DNA of 13,874 nucleotides from Ruminococcaceae bacterium UBA7075 (GCA_002493635.1 DKZL01000012.1:1572-15445), one strand, 5' to 3'. Numbered from the stretch's first letter, positions 1 through 7,935 are shown. Notes: generated by a model not told the origin, from the sequence alone. A program made the numbers and translations.

Positions 1-222
1 ACACCTCATGCGAGGTGTGACGGATAAACAAAATGAGTGAAACAGGAGTTGTTAATTTCTACTCACACACCTCATGCGAGGTGTGACGTTGGGGTAATTA
101 CATTATAACGCACCTTGAATAAATTTCTACTCACACACCTCATGCGAGGTGTGACGATGGAACTATTTTATGAAGTTACCAAGTACAGAATTTCTACTCA
201 CACACCTCATGCGAGGTGTGAC
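1..222 (-). CRISPR. Type I-C CRISPR array, leader-proximal end (partial)
   Basis: There are three complete 33-nt repeats (55-87, 123-155, 190-222) and one cut by the window edge (1-21). All are identical where visible. Spacers lie at 22-54 (33 nt), 88-122 (35 nt) and 156-189 (34 nt). Read on the minus strand the repeat begins GTCACACCTC and ends TGAGTAGAAAT. Inside it CACACCTC and GAGGTGTG form a perfect 8-bp stem with a GCAT loop. The 11 nt after the stem match the 5' handle length left by Cas5d in type I-C systems. The adjacent cas genes and leader fix the direction: transcription is leftward from the leader at 223-371, so 190-222 is the first repeat and 156-189 the newest spacer. Every visible spacer starts with T and ends with C on the minus strand, so the exact repeat boundary is uncertain by one base. 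The array continues beyond the left edge. Confidence 0.98.
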
Positions 223-371
223 CGCAATATGTTGTTTTTCTGCGGTAATCACCACTATATGAGGCGGACATAATAAATTTTACAATAAAAAAATAATCAT
301 CTTCTCGAAAAAGCTCTAAAAACTCAGGCGAACCTAACCAGTATTTGTAAATCATCGGAAGTTCGCCAAAA
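223..371 (-). promoter_or_regulatory. CRISPR leader between cas2 and the first repeat
   Basis: These 149 bp separate the cas2 stop from the first repeat, hold no convincing ORF and are AT-rich, as expected for the leader that drives array transcription and marks the site of spacer integration. Four bases after the cas2 stop is an inverted repeat, 359-367 with 327-335 (GGCGAAC/GTTCGCC core, 9 pairs counting one G-T), with a 23-nt loop. On the minus strand it is followed by a short T-rich run, so it could be a weak terminator of the cas operon or a leader element. A second, weaker inverted repeat (222-226 with 241-245) straddles the leader-repeat junction. I could not identify an unambiguous -35/-10 pair. 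Confidence 0.75.
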
Positions 372-662
372 TCAAATAATTATAACTCCCTCCGGATTAT
401 ATGTTGTTTTGCTTCCTATGTGTTCAACACGTTTTTCCCACTTGTTTCCCAGATAATAAAATCTTAGGCTGTCTTTTTCTTCGTAGATTATATTAATCAG
501 TCGGTCTTTTAATTTCAAAAAAGCAGAATAATCCAAATCGGCTTCAAATACTGAATTCTGAACACGCTGAGCATGATTCTGACATTCCTTTGCAACCTTT
601 CTCAGTCTCTTTTTGCCGTCAGCATCAGAAGTTGAAACATCATAGCTTATTATTACCATCAT
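372..662 (-). CDS. cas2: CRISPR-associated endonuclease Cas2, type I-C
   Basis: Cas2 is the small ferredoxin-fold protein whose dimer bridges two Cas1 dimers in the spacer-integration complex. The product is 96 aa, the usual length. The N-terminal beta strand ends in SYDVS, with the conserved Asp at residue 8. KRLRKVAKECQ, QNSVFEA and EEKDSLRFYYLG match Cas2 of type I-C loci, such as that of Bacillus halodurans, as I recall it. The frame also has a TTG at 665, but AGGTGA lies 6 nt before the ATG at 662, so I chose that start. It lies 10 nt after the cas1 stop, and the ribosome site begins at the cas1 stop codon, so translation is probably coupled. It is the last gene of the cas operon and borders the leader. 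Confidence 0.96.
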   Translation of the reverse strand: MMVIISYDVSTSDADGKKRLRKVAKECQNHAQRVQNSVFEADLDYSAFLKLKDRLINIIYEEKDSLRFYYLGNKWEKRVEHIGSKTTYNPEGVIII

Positions 663-672
663 CAACTATCAC

Positions 673-1695
673 CTACTTAAGAAGAAAACTTGGGTATTCT
701 TTTATATCTCCGCGAACATACTTTGCAAATATATTGCTTTGCACATACGGAATTAATCCAAAAGGAATTTTCTGTTTAAGATAGGGATGTACAATATCAG
801 TTCGTTTTTTCTCCTGCCAGCGCTGCAGAACCTTTTTTCTCCCATCTTCATTCAGCCAAACTGCACCCGATATTTGTTTTTCAAAATCTTTTTCCGTTAT
901 AACTTTAAGATTAAGCAATGTAAGCACAAAACGCTCAACAAGACATCTGGTTTCTTCAACCAAATCACAGGCAAGTGAACTTCTGCCGCTCCTTAATGCA
1001 TGGCAAAAACCTATATAACTGTCAAGGCCGACGGTTTCAAGTGCAGCTGCATATTCGTTTGTATACAAAGTATAAACAAACGAAAGAACTGCATTTACAG
1101 GGTCAAGCGGCGGTCTTTTGGAACGATATTCAAAGGAAAGTGAAGTTTTGGGATTTGTAATAAGTTTATTGAACACAGAAAAATAGTTTCGGGCACAATT
1201 CCCTTCTATGCCCATTGCACTTTCAATTGATTCAGTTAAGTACATTTCATTTACACTTTCTGTAAGTACGCTCATTACAGACCGAATTTCTTCATCATCC
1301 CTGAGATGTGAGTTATCATGGAGAGTTCTCTTTATCACCTGCAATGAATTACAGAATTTTGCCGCCAGAGTGTTCTGAGTAAGTAAAAGCCCATCATTCC
1401 TGAACTTGTCAATCTGTGCCACACGGAGAAAAACATTACCTTTTGTTTCACCGCAAACCTTTGCAAGAAATTTTCCATTTGGTGAAACAAAATTAATCGG
1501 TATGCATTTGCTGACACATTTCCCCATAAGTGCAGGTGAACATCCAAGATAGCTGAAACACACAATATTTTCTACGTTATCAAACGGAATACGAAATTTG
1601 TATTCGTCATCAACCTTGCAAACAAGATTTTCTCCGTCAAGGCAAAGATATGCCTGTTCGTTTGTAATATAAATAGTGTTTAATAATTTTCGCAT
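673..1695 (-). CDS. cas1: CRISPR-associated integrase Cas1, type I-C
   Basis: Cas1 catalyses insertion of new spacers at the leader end of the array, together with Cas2. The product is 340 aa, typical for subtype I-C. The N-terminal part opens with MRKLLNTIYIT and contains the GCSPALMG and NGKFLAKV segments of the beta-strand domain. The alpha-helical catalytic domain carries the expected metal ligands: E164 in GIEG, H232 in CHALRSGRSS, and D244 with E247 in CDLVEE. I see no disruption. The start ATG overlaps the end of cas4 by 16 nt and has GGAGAG 5 nt upstream, inside cas4. Its position between cas4 and cas2 is the normal I-C adaptation module. Confidence 0.98.
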   Translation of the reverse strand: MRKLLNTIYITNEQAYLCLDGENLVCKVDDEYKFRIPFDNVENIVCFSYLGCSPALMGKCVSKCIPINFVSPNGKFLAKVCGETKGNVFLRVAQIDKFRNDGLLLTQNTLAAKFCNSLQVIKRTLHDNSHLRDDEEIRSVMSVLTESVNEMYLTESIESAMGIEGNCARNYFSVFNKLITNPKTSLSFEYRSKRPPLDPVNAVLSFVYTLYTNEYAAALETVGLDSYIGFCHALRSGRSSLACDLVEETRCLVERFVLTLLNLKVITEKDFEKQISGAVWLNEDGRKKVLQRWQEKKRTDIVHPYLKQKIPFGLIPYVQSNIFAKYVRGDIKEYPSFLLK

Positions 1696-2336
1696 TCTTT
1701 TCTCTCCAGAACTTTTTTTATACTACCTTTGACACTTACAGGTGCTATTAAAGTCGGCATACAAATTTCCTTCATTGAGCATCCGCTGCAATTACGATTC
1801 TTTACAATTTCAGGAATTTTTCCCTTACTAATCAGATTACGCATTTCAGCCAATGTTCTTTTCAGAATATCATCATATTCGGAAAAGTTCTCCTTTAGCG
1901 GCAGTCTGATTCGCTTCTTTACATCAGCATAATACAACACTCCGTCACAATCGCAGTTAAAAACATAATCCACACAAATTTTCTGTGCAAATACCTGCAT
2001 CAAATCATCAAAATTATAATCCTTGTTCTTTGGTTTTGTGGGCTTATATTCTACTATGCACAAATTGCATTTTTCATCTCCTGTAACCTCAATGCAATCG
2101 GTAACACCGTAAAGATTATATTCACTTTTATCATTATACACCGATACAGATGTATAACACTTTTTGCCCGAAGAAGAATAGGACGCTTTGGGATTATGAA
2201 CTCTGTCATGGAGCAGATTAGCTTTTGTAACAAAAACGTTCTCTGCCCATGCACAGTCAATTTCAAGAAGTCCCCATCGATGAGGACAATAAAGGTAATG
2301 TTGAATTGAGCGTATTGCAATGTCGTCCTTAATCAT
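1680..2336 (-). CDS. cas4: CRISPR-associated exonuclease Cas4
   Basis: Cas4 is a RecB-family nuclease with an iron-sulfur cluster. In I-C systems it works with Cas1-Cas2 to trim prespacers and select those with the correct PAM. The product is 218 aa. Visible features are C17 near the N-terminus and the C-terminal trio C183, C186 and C192 (CSGCSMKEIC), which together form the usual four-cysteine cluster site. The nuclease motifs are also present: D80 in GVTD, E96-x-K98 in VEYKPTKP, and a Gln/Tyr motif around 114-123. The ATG overlaps the cas7c stop in an ATGA arrangement, and no good ribosome site precedes it, so translation is probably coupled to cas7c. No sign of damage. Confidence 0.96.
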   Translation of the reverse strand: MIKDDIAIRSIQHYLYCPHRWGLLEIDCAWAENVFVTKANLLHDRVHNPKASYSSSGKKCYTSVSVYNDKSEYNLYGVTDCIEVTGDEKCNLCIVEYKPTKPKNKDYNFDDLMQVFAQKICVDYVFNCDCDGVLYYADVKKRIRLPLKENFSEYDDILKRTLAEMRNLISKGKIPEIVKNRNCSGCSMKEICMPTLIAPVSVKGSIKKVLERKECENY

Positions 2337-3187
2337 AATTTGCTTATTAGTTCTACGCCGTCAGGCATATTTTCATCAACTCTTACATCGTAGTCACTGA
2401 ATTTTCTGGGTGGAGTTGAAATTTCATCAACAGTAATTTTATCAAATAAAACATGTGACGGACAATTGCCGAGAACATTTTCGTGTTTGAAAATATAGAG
2501 CTTTCTCATACACATTTTGCCCCTTGCAGCACTATGATCATTTTCAAACATATTAATAATTGCTGTCCATAAAAGTTCAAGGTCATCTTCTGAAAGTCCT
2601 GTAACCTTATTAGCAAGATTTGCGGAAACATAACCTTCGGCACGATACAGAGCATATGGAATTATACTTTTTCTTCCCATCTCTGTTTCGCCTGTTTCCA
2701 TACGGTCATCCGAGGTACGTGCCTGCCTGGTGATAGTTATATCCTGAATATTTATAGGCGATAAACTTCTTGCAAAGTTAATCTGAACAGGTCCTCTTAC
2801 AATTCCGCAAGGGTCATCGCCTGTGGACATAACTGCACCAAAAGCACGGACATCAAAATAATTTTCACACATATAATCCCGTGCAACTTTTACAACATCC
2901 GGTTTTTTACCTTTCAGTTTTAACGGAAGTTCCTTTTCTTTATAAGCCTCAGTAAATTTTGTATTGAGCGATTTATCGGGCTTTATAAGTATATTATATC
3001 CCGCCTCTCCTTCTTTAGATATTTCAACATAATTTCTGATTTTACGCTTAAGACAAACATCTGTTATGTATCCTAAACCTGTTTCAGCATCAACCCTCGG
3101 TGTATTGCCAGCATCGGGATCACCGTTGGGATTTCCGTTTTCGACGTCAAAAATTATTACAAAATCATACCTGTTATTAATAGCCAT
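2333..3187 (-). CDS. cas7c: Cascade backbone protein Cas7c (Csd2), type I-C
   Basis: Cas7c, formerly Csd2, forms the filament that coats the crRNA spacer in the I-C Cascade complex. The product is 284 aa, the normal size. The N-terminus has the family signature: FDVENGNPNGDPDAGNTPR, then DVCLKRKIRNYV. A central FDVRAFGAVMST segment is also typical, and GPVQINFARSLSPI is followed by an ITRQART segment seen in Csd2 proteins. The start ATG has a strong AGGAGGAC site within the 3' end of cas8c, one base after whose stop it begins. Because several Cas7 copies are needed per complex, a strong independent ribosome site makes sense here; that is inference. Confidence 0.97.
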   Translation of the reverse strand: MAINNRYDFVIIFDVENGNPNGDPDAGNTPRVDAETGLGYITDVCLKRKIRNYVEISKEGEAGYNILIKPDKSLNTKFTEAYKEKELPLKLKGKKPDVVKVARDYMCENYFDVRAFGAVMSTGDDPCGIVRGPVQINFARSLSPINIQDITITRQARTSDDRMETGETEMGRKSIIPYALYRAEGYVSANLANKVTGLSEDDLELLWTAIINMFENDHSAARGKMCMRKLYIFKHENVLGNCPSHVLFDKITVDEISTPPRKFSDYDVRVDENMPDGVELISKL

Positions 3188-3188
3188 T

Positions 3189-3578
3189 TTATTTGTCCTC
3201 CTGATTTATATTATCTTTGTCTATATCCTTTTTTATAAAAAAGCTTTGGTATTGCTGATAATAGCCTATCATAAATTTGCCCTGCTCCGAAAGCATAAGT
3301 GTTTCGGGAAATTCCCCGTTTATTCCGTCAATTATTTCCTGAATCAGCTTATTAAAAAATATCAAACTCTTTTCATTCAACTTTTTCAGATGATTCTGTG
3401 CAAGACTCAACAGCTTAGGAAACACCAAAGCAGGTTTTGATGCCGCTGAAGAAAAATAAGAATCCTTGATCGTTCTGTTCAACGAATTGTTAGATGCCTC
3501 CTGTTGAAGTTTTTCAAGGACTGCAAATAAGCGTCCGCAAAGATATGCCTGATTTTTGTTTTCGTAATCCAATGCCAA
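3189..3578 (-). CDS. cas11c: Predicted internal small subunit Cas11c, nested in cas8c
   Basis: In characterised type I-C systems the Cascade small subunit Cas11c is made by independent translation from a start inside cas8c. Here the cas8c frame contains AAGGAGGAA at 3585-3593, a near-perfect Shine-Dalgarno site, whose AGGAGG core is 8 nt before an in-frame TTG at codon 480. Translation there would give 129 aa starting M-ALDYENKNQAYLCGRL, close in size and start position to known Cas11c proteins. The rest reads as the expected helical bundle: RLFAVLEKLQQEASNN, then LLSLAQNHLKKLNEKS and IQEIIDGIN. A second in-frame TTG follows at 3572, but its spacing to the site is poorer. The initiation signal is directly visible; that a separate protein is made is inference from the family. 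Confidence 0.8.
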   Translation of the reverse strand: MALDYENKNQAYLCGRLFAVLEKLQQEASNNSLNRTIKDSYFSSAASKPALVFPKLLSLAQNHLKKLNEKSLIFFNKLIQEIIDGINGEFPETLMLSEQGKFMIGYYQQYQSFFIKKDIDKDNINQEDK

Positions 3579-5015
3579 TTTTAGTTCCTCCTTTTCACCG
3601 GATAATCTTGATTTTCTGTTAATGCAGGCTTTGATTGCACCTGCACGAATTCCGTTAATTTTTCTGTCGGTTTTAACTCGTCTTATTATTGTAGACAGCA
3701 AATAAGCAGGATAATTTGTACCGTAAATTATCGTCTTAAATATTTCTGCCAGCAAAGAAGCGTCAACTTTTTCATTGCTGCTTTTCGGTGAAATCATTTC
3801 CTTCTTTAGTTTCCAGATAGGTACTGGAATTACCTTTTCACCAATCTGCATATCACTTTGATGAAGAGCTATATTTTGAAGCATTTCACCAAATTTTCTA
3901 TGATAAATAAATTTTAGTGCAACACGTGATGAATTAGGCTTTATACCGACCATATAAAAATCAACATTCTTGTCGATATTATCAATGGATGAAATTCTTT
4001 CTGATGAAATATTTCCCTCTCTTGCAGATTTCATAAGACCGTCAAGCATTTCCTCAGTCTGGTTTTCGTCCATTAAATCATCATCGCCAAACACCAGAAA
4101 TGACATAAGATCAGAACATACCTCGTTTTTTTCTCCGCCTGTTGCCCAATAAACAACGGTTATATCATCTATCAGCTTCTTATGCCTTTTATTACCGAGA
4201 AGATAATTAAACGCTCCCGTATATTTTTTCATAGCTGTTTCAGATATATTACTGTTATAAGACTGTTCGTTTCCATATGAACATTCTGACGCATTATTGA
4301 AACAGATTAATGAACATCCCTTAGTATGTCCGCCGACAATTCCTTTTAAATTGCGATGAATACGCGCAATAGGTTCAATCTCGCCGGTAATTGTGCATTG
4401 AGATTTTATTTTATCGGAGTCAGTATTACTTTCAGCGTACTGTCTTTCCCATTTCTCTTTGATAAGCAAATCCTCGTGAAGCAATAAATCGGGACGACCG
4501 CTCAGGCAAAATGCGAAATAAGAATTATTGTATGCTTTTCCCAAACCAAGCAGATAAGAATTTTCCGTTTCGTTTTCAGGTTGCCAGTTTTCAATAAAAG
4601 CTCTATAGGCATTTATAACAGGAGAATCAAGCCCTTCAATAAATTTGAGATTCTCTTCAACAAATATTTCATGGGATTTCTCAGCCTTTTGTGTGTTATC
4701 ATAAGGGCTGAATTTGTCTCCTACAAAGTTTAATCCAAAAATATAAAGAGGACGATGTTCAATTATGTTTCCGTCTATGCCGGATTTTTCTGTCCGCAAA
4801 GGCATAACAACTTCTTTCGGAATAAATTTTTCTTTTATTTTTCCGTTTTTAGCAGTTGTTCTTTCAATAGTCTGAAAATTGACAATTTCGTCAATTTTAC
4901 CGTCAAGAGTAAGGCATATCAAATAGTGAACATTTTGTTTTGAATATCCGTCAGGCAGGACTTTTCCCTCTGCGGCAAGCACATCATAATAATTGCAAAG
5001 TGCATTAATCAGCAT
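3189..5015 (-). CDS. cas8c: Cascade large subunit Cas8c (Csd1), type I-C
   Basis: Cas8c, formerly Csd1, is the large subunit of the I-C effector. It recognises the PAM and helps recruit Cas3. The product is 608 aa, within the normal range. The start region MLINALCNYYDVLAAEGKV is typical of Csd1, followed by the conserved ICLTLDGKI. Further on, GRPDLLLHEDLL, the TGEIEPIARIHRNLKGI block and NAYLC/GRLFAVLEKLQ-like C-terminal helices fit the family. The ATG at 5015 has GGAGGT 6 nt upstream and overlaps the cas5d stop by 7 nt. The last 129 codons form the predicted small subunit, which has its own internal start (separate entry). Csd1 sequences diverge strongly, so the call rests partly on gene order. 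Confidence 0.95.
   Translation of the reverse strand: MLINALCNYYDVLAAEGKVLPDGYSKQNVHYLICLTLDGKIDEIVNFQTIERTTAKNGKIKEKFIPKEVVMPLRTEKSGIDGNIIEHRPLYIFGLNFVGDKFSPYDNTQKAEKSHEIFVEENLKFIEGLDSPVINAYRAFIENWQPENETENSYLLGLGKAYNNSYFAFCLSGRPDLLLHEDLLIKEKWERQYAESNTDSDKIKSQCTITGEIEPIARIHRNLKGIVGGHTKGCSLICFNNASECSYGNEQSYNSNISETAMKKYTGAFNYLLGNKRHKKLIDDITVVYWATGGEKNEVCSDLMSFLVFGDDDLMDENQTEEMLDGLMKSAREGNISSERISSIDNIDKNVDFYMVGIKPNSSRVALKFIYHRKFGEMLQNIALHQSDMQIGEKVIPVPIWKLKKEMISPKSSNEKVDASLLAEIFKTIIYGTNYPAYLLSTIIRRVKTDRKINGIRAGAIKACINRKSRLSGEKEELKLALDYENKNQAYLCGRLFAVLEKLQQEASNNSLNRTIKDSYFSSAASKPALVFPKLLSLAQNHLKKLNEKSLIFFNKLIQEIIDGINGEFPETLMLSEQGKFMIGYYQQYQSFFIKKDIDKDNINQEDK
3585..3593 (-). promoter_or_regulatory. 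Internal ribosome binding site for Cas11c
   Basis: On the minus strand this reads AAGGAGGAA, inside the cas8c reading frame, where it encodes part of EKEEL. The AGGAGG core sits 8 nt before an in-frame TTG. It is as strong as the sites in front of cas7c and cas5d, which is unexpected inside a coding region unless it is used. Confidence 0.8.
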
Positions 5016-5737
5016 TTCATCACCTCCATATATTTTGCAACATCAATAACACCGCCTATCATATGAGGTCGGTAATACTGTGTAGATGCCTTGTCAGAAA
5101 ATTTAGGATTATCCCAATCATCGTTAATTGGTATTCCCTTGTCTGTAAAGCAAACACGATAACTCATAAAACCCAGATCAACGTCGCCTGATTCAAGAAT
5201 TGAACTGCTTATCTGATTCATATCAAAATCATCAACAAGCTTTATGCTTCTGACAGGAAATTCACTGCATCCAAGGCAGGGTGTTCTGAAACACTGACCC
5301 TTTTCAAGTCGTCTTTTTATTATGTTATAGTGCTTTTTTTCGGCATCTGTTTCATTATCATTCTTCAGACCCGTAAGTTCAAAATGAAATTCAACACCGT
5401 ATCTGACATTTTTTAAAATCATTGATGCACGCTGACTGCGCTCTTCAGAAGTATATATGCACGGATCTCCACCCTTACCGTTCATCTGACTTTTCATAGC
5501 CGAAAGCGAAACCTTATTTTTCACCTCATTACGCCGTATATTGATAAAATCAATCGGATTGAACACTATAATCTTATCTATTACATAGCGAATAGCCGGC
5601 TTCCAATAAACACTTTTCAGCATTCCCTCGAGCGCTCCCGGCGGCGGAACGTCGTAACTTACTCGTTCAACTTTCATTTCTGTCCGAGTAAAGCAAGCAT
5701 AGTCACCGTCAACCATTATTTTAAATCCATAGCTCAT
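5009..5737 (-). CDS. cas5d: Cas5d (Cas5c) crRNA-processing endoribonuclease, type I-C
   Basis: In type I-C systems Cas5d replaces Cas6: it cuts the pre-crRNA at the base of the repeat hairpin and stays bound to the 5' handle inside Cascade. The product is 242 aa. The N-terminal RAMP fold starts YGFKIMVDGDYACFTRTE, and SYDVPPPGALEGMLKSVYWKP is the conserved region after it. Residues equivalent to those shown to be catalytic in the Bacillus halodurans enzyme (Tyr, Lys, His, from memory) are present: Y44 in VYWKP, and K135-H136 in EKKHYN. The ATG has AGGAGG 6 nt upstream. The gene lies 11 nt after cas3 and its stop overlaps the cas8c start. It therefore looks competent to process the hairpin repeats at 1-222. 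Confidence 0.97.
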   Translation of the reverse strand: MSYGFKIMVDGDYACFTRTEMKVERVSYDVPPPGALEGMLKSVYWKPAIRYVIDKIIVFNPIDFINIRRNEVKNKVSLSAMKSQMNGKGGDPCIYTSEERSQRASMILKNVRYGVEFHFELTGLKNDNETDAEKKHYNIIKRRLEKGQCFRTPCLGCSEFPVRSIKLVDDFDMNQISSSILESGDVDLGFMSYRVCFTDKGIPINDDWDNPKFSDKASTQYYRPHMIGGVIDVAKYMEVMKC

Positions 5738-5748
5738 ACATTTCCTCC

Positions 5749-7935
5749 TTAATCTATAAAATAATCCTTTGCCTCGAAAATCACACCGATATTTTCATCG
5801 TAATAATCGGAGTTGGTAAGACACCATATACCGCTTTTGTAATCATCAACAACATGCTGTTTAAACAATTCTTCAAACTCATATCTGTAAACTGAAAAAG
5901 CGTATTTCTGCAATTTTCTGTGATTACCAAAGCCTGTGTTTTTTATATCTTCAATAAGCTGTCTGCTTGTATCATCTCTTGCAACCACTACAGAAACAGT
6001 ATTGCTGTCTATAATTTCAAAATCCTCTGCATACTTACTGAACGGTATTGAACGTAAATCGGAGCATTTTTCCGAAATTGAATTTTTAATTATATTTTCA
6101 TCATTAATAAAAAACAGTCTGTCATAATAATTTTTAATACTTTCGGAACACGAAATATCGCTGAATTCTGCCAGCAGTCCTTTTGTGATGTTTGCCCTTT
6201 CATCAGAAGATTCAGAACGGCTTTCCGAATCAAGCGAAAAAATAAACACCTCTGCGCTTTTCCTTTTACCCTCACGGTTACATCTTCCGCCTGCCTGCAA
6301 AATACTGTCAAGTCCCGAAAGTTCACGGAATACGCAGTAAAAATCAAGGTCAACGCCCGCCTCAATAAGCGAAGTAGATACCACGGTAATTTTTCTGTCA
6401 TCAGGAACATTTTGAAGTCCAGGATAATCCGCTTCAAGTTTATTTAATTCATCTTTAATTTTATCAATGGTATTTTTTCTGTCATAAGCAGACATATATG
6501 TTGATAAATGAAACTTTTTACCACAACAAAGAGAATATATATTCCTTGCTGTTGACCTTTTATTTACAACAATAAGTGCCGACGGATTATTACAAGCCTT
6601 TGCAATAAGGCTGTCATAATCAACTGTGCCTATATTGACATACGAACATTTGCGAAATTTTTCAAACAAGGATGTATCATCTATCAGATTGGTAATTTTA
6701 CTGTCAGGCAACGAATACTTGTTAATTAATCTGTGAAAATCAGGCATTGTAGCCGTAAGAAACACTGCCTCGCTATTCAGCAATTTTGTAATATATGATA
6801 TTGCCCTCAGACAAGGCTGAAGAAAATTAATCGGCATAAGATGAGCTTCATCAAAAACAATAACACTGTCAGCCATATTATGCATTTTTCGCAGCTTTCC
6901 ACGTTTATTTGCATATATCGACTGAAAGAACTGCACCGCAGTAGTTATGATAATCCGGGCATTCCAATTTTCTGTTGCCTGTCGCACAACATTTTTGTAA
7001 TCTTCACTCACATCCAAATCATCATATGAAAACGAGGACTGATGTCTTAATATCTGAGCATCTTCCTCAAACAAATTCTCAAATAAATCAGCAGTCTGAT
7101 CAATAATGCTGTTGTAGGGAATAACATAAATAATTCTTTTCTTATTAGTTTTTATTGCCCTTTCAAGTGCAAACTTCATACTGCACAGTGTTTTTCCGCT
7201 TCCGGTAGGCATATTCATAAGATAAATTTCCGACGAAACATCCGACTTATTATAAACCTGCTGCTGAATCATAGAACGGGATTTCTGAAGCTCAGTTGTA
7301 CACTCAAACGATGAAAACCTACCATTAATTCTGTTAAGGCATTTTTCAAAATCGGATTTCATCTCCCGATTTTGTACTCCATTACAAAATTCTGCGGTAT
7401 CATTTGAATCTGCATCAGTAAGGCACGAAAAACAATATCTTGTGAGAAAGGCAAATTTTTCTATTATATCCTTTTGACTTCTACAATTTTGGCACAAAAA
7501 TTCATTGAACTGCTTTTCATCAATATCAAAAAGTTCCAATTCTTCCTTATACGCCGAATAATCCTCGAATTTTCGCTTTAATCTTCCGCTTAGCGTTGTC
7601 ATATCATCAGTATCGTTTGCATAACCACCATCGGGAATACCCGAATGATGCCCTGCGATGCAATACTGCATAATAAGTAAGAGTGCATTGCCGTATTTTT
7701 CCTTAGCTGCGACCGCACCACAGGTAGAATGTTCAACTCTGATATTTTTGCCATAAGTAATTTTTTGTTGAAATGACCGCTGATATTTGCCGACATCGTG
7801 AAGAATCCCCATAGTATAAACTACATCATTTAATTTATCAATACAATATTGTCTTGCAAGTTCAGCAGTTGACAAGCAATGCTCTTTTACTGACTGAACA
7901 GAATTGTTTGTTTCGTTAATATGCGCTTTGTACAA
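5749..7935 (-). CDS. cas3: CRISPR-associated nuclease-helicase Cas3 (HD-DExH), type I-C
   Basis: Cas3 is recruited by target-bound Cascade and unwinds and degrades invading DNA. The product is 728 aa with an N-terminal HD nuclease fused to a superfamily 2 helicase. HD residues visible are H19, H46-D47 (LHDVGK), H69, H96-H97 (AGHHSG) and D174. Helicase motifs are Walker A at 243-249 (PTGSGKT, K248), DEAH at 362-365, TAT at 394-396, and QAGGRCNREG at 547-556. The start is a TTG: GGGGGA lies 8 nt upstream, and the first residues (YKAH) match the usual N-terminus of I-C Cas3, so a later ATG would cut off family-typical sequence. It is the first gene of the operon, downstream of the promoter at 8057-8085. 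Nothing looks inactivated. Confidence 0.97.
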   Translation of the reverse strand: MYKAHINETNNSVQSVKEHCLSTAELARQYCIDKLNDVVYTMGILHDVGKYQRSFQQKITYGKNIRVEHSTCGAVAAKEKYGNALLLIMQYCIAGHHSGIPDGGYANDTDDMTTLSGRLKRKFEDYSAYKEELELFDIDEKQFNEFLCQNCRSQKDIIEKFAFLTRYCFSCLTDADSNDTAEFCNGVQNREMKSDFEKCLNRINGRFSSFECTTELQKSRSMIQQQVYNKSDVSSEIYLMNMPTGSGKTLCSMKFALERAIKTNKKRIIYVIPYNSIIDQTADLFENLFEEDAQILRHQSSFSYDDLDVSEDYKNVVRQATENWNARIIITTAVQFFQSIYANKRGKLRKMHNMADSVIVFDEAHLMPINFLQPCLRAISYITKLLNSEAVFLTATMPDFHRLINKYSLPDSKITNLIDDTSLFEKFRKCSYVNIGTVDYDSLIAKACNNPSALIVVNKRSTARNIYSLCCGKKFHLSTYMSAYDRKNTIDKIKDELNKLEADYPGLQNVPDDRKITVVSTSLIEAGVDLDFYCVFRELSGLDSILQAGGRCNREGKRKSAEVFIFSLDSESRSESSDERANITKGLLAEFSDISCSESIKNYYDRLFFINDENIIKNSISEKCSDLRSIPFSKYAEDFEIIDSNTVSVVVARDDTSRQLIEDIKNTGFGNHRKLQKYAFSVYRYEFEELFKQHVVDDYKSGIWCLTNSDYYDENIGVIFEAKDYFID

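Noticed and set aside
663..665. TTG at 663-665 as the cas2 start
   Set aside because: It leaves only 3 nt between the AGGTGA site and the start codon, whereas the next codon, ATG at 660-662, has a spacing of 6 nt.
3066..3440. 124-codon plus-strand open frame spanning the cas7c/cas8c junction
   Set aside because: It is antisense to two clear cas genes, and its hydrophobic, low-complexity product matches no family I know. It is a shadow of the coding strand.
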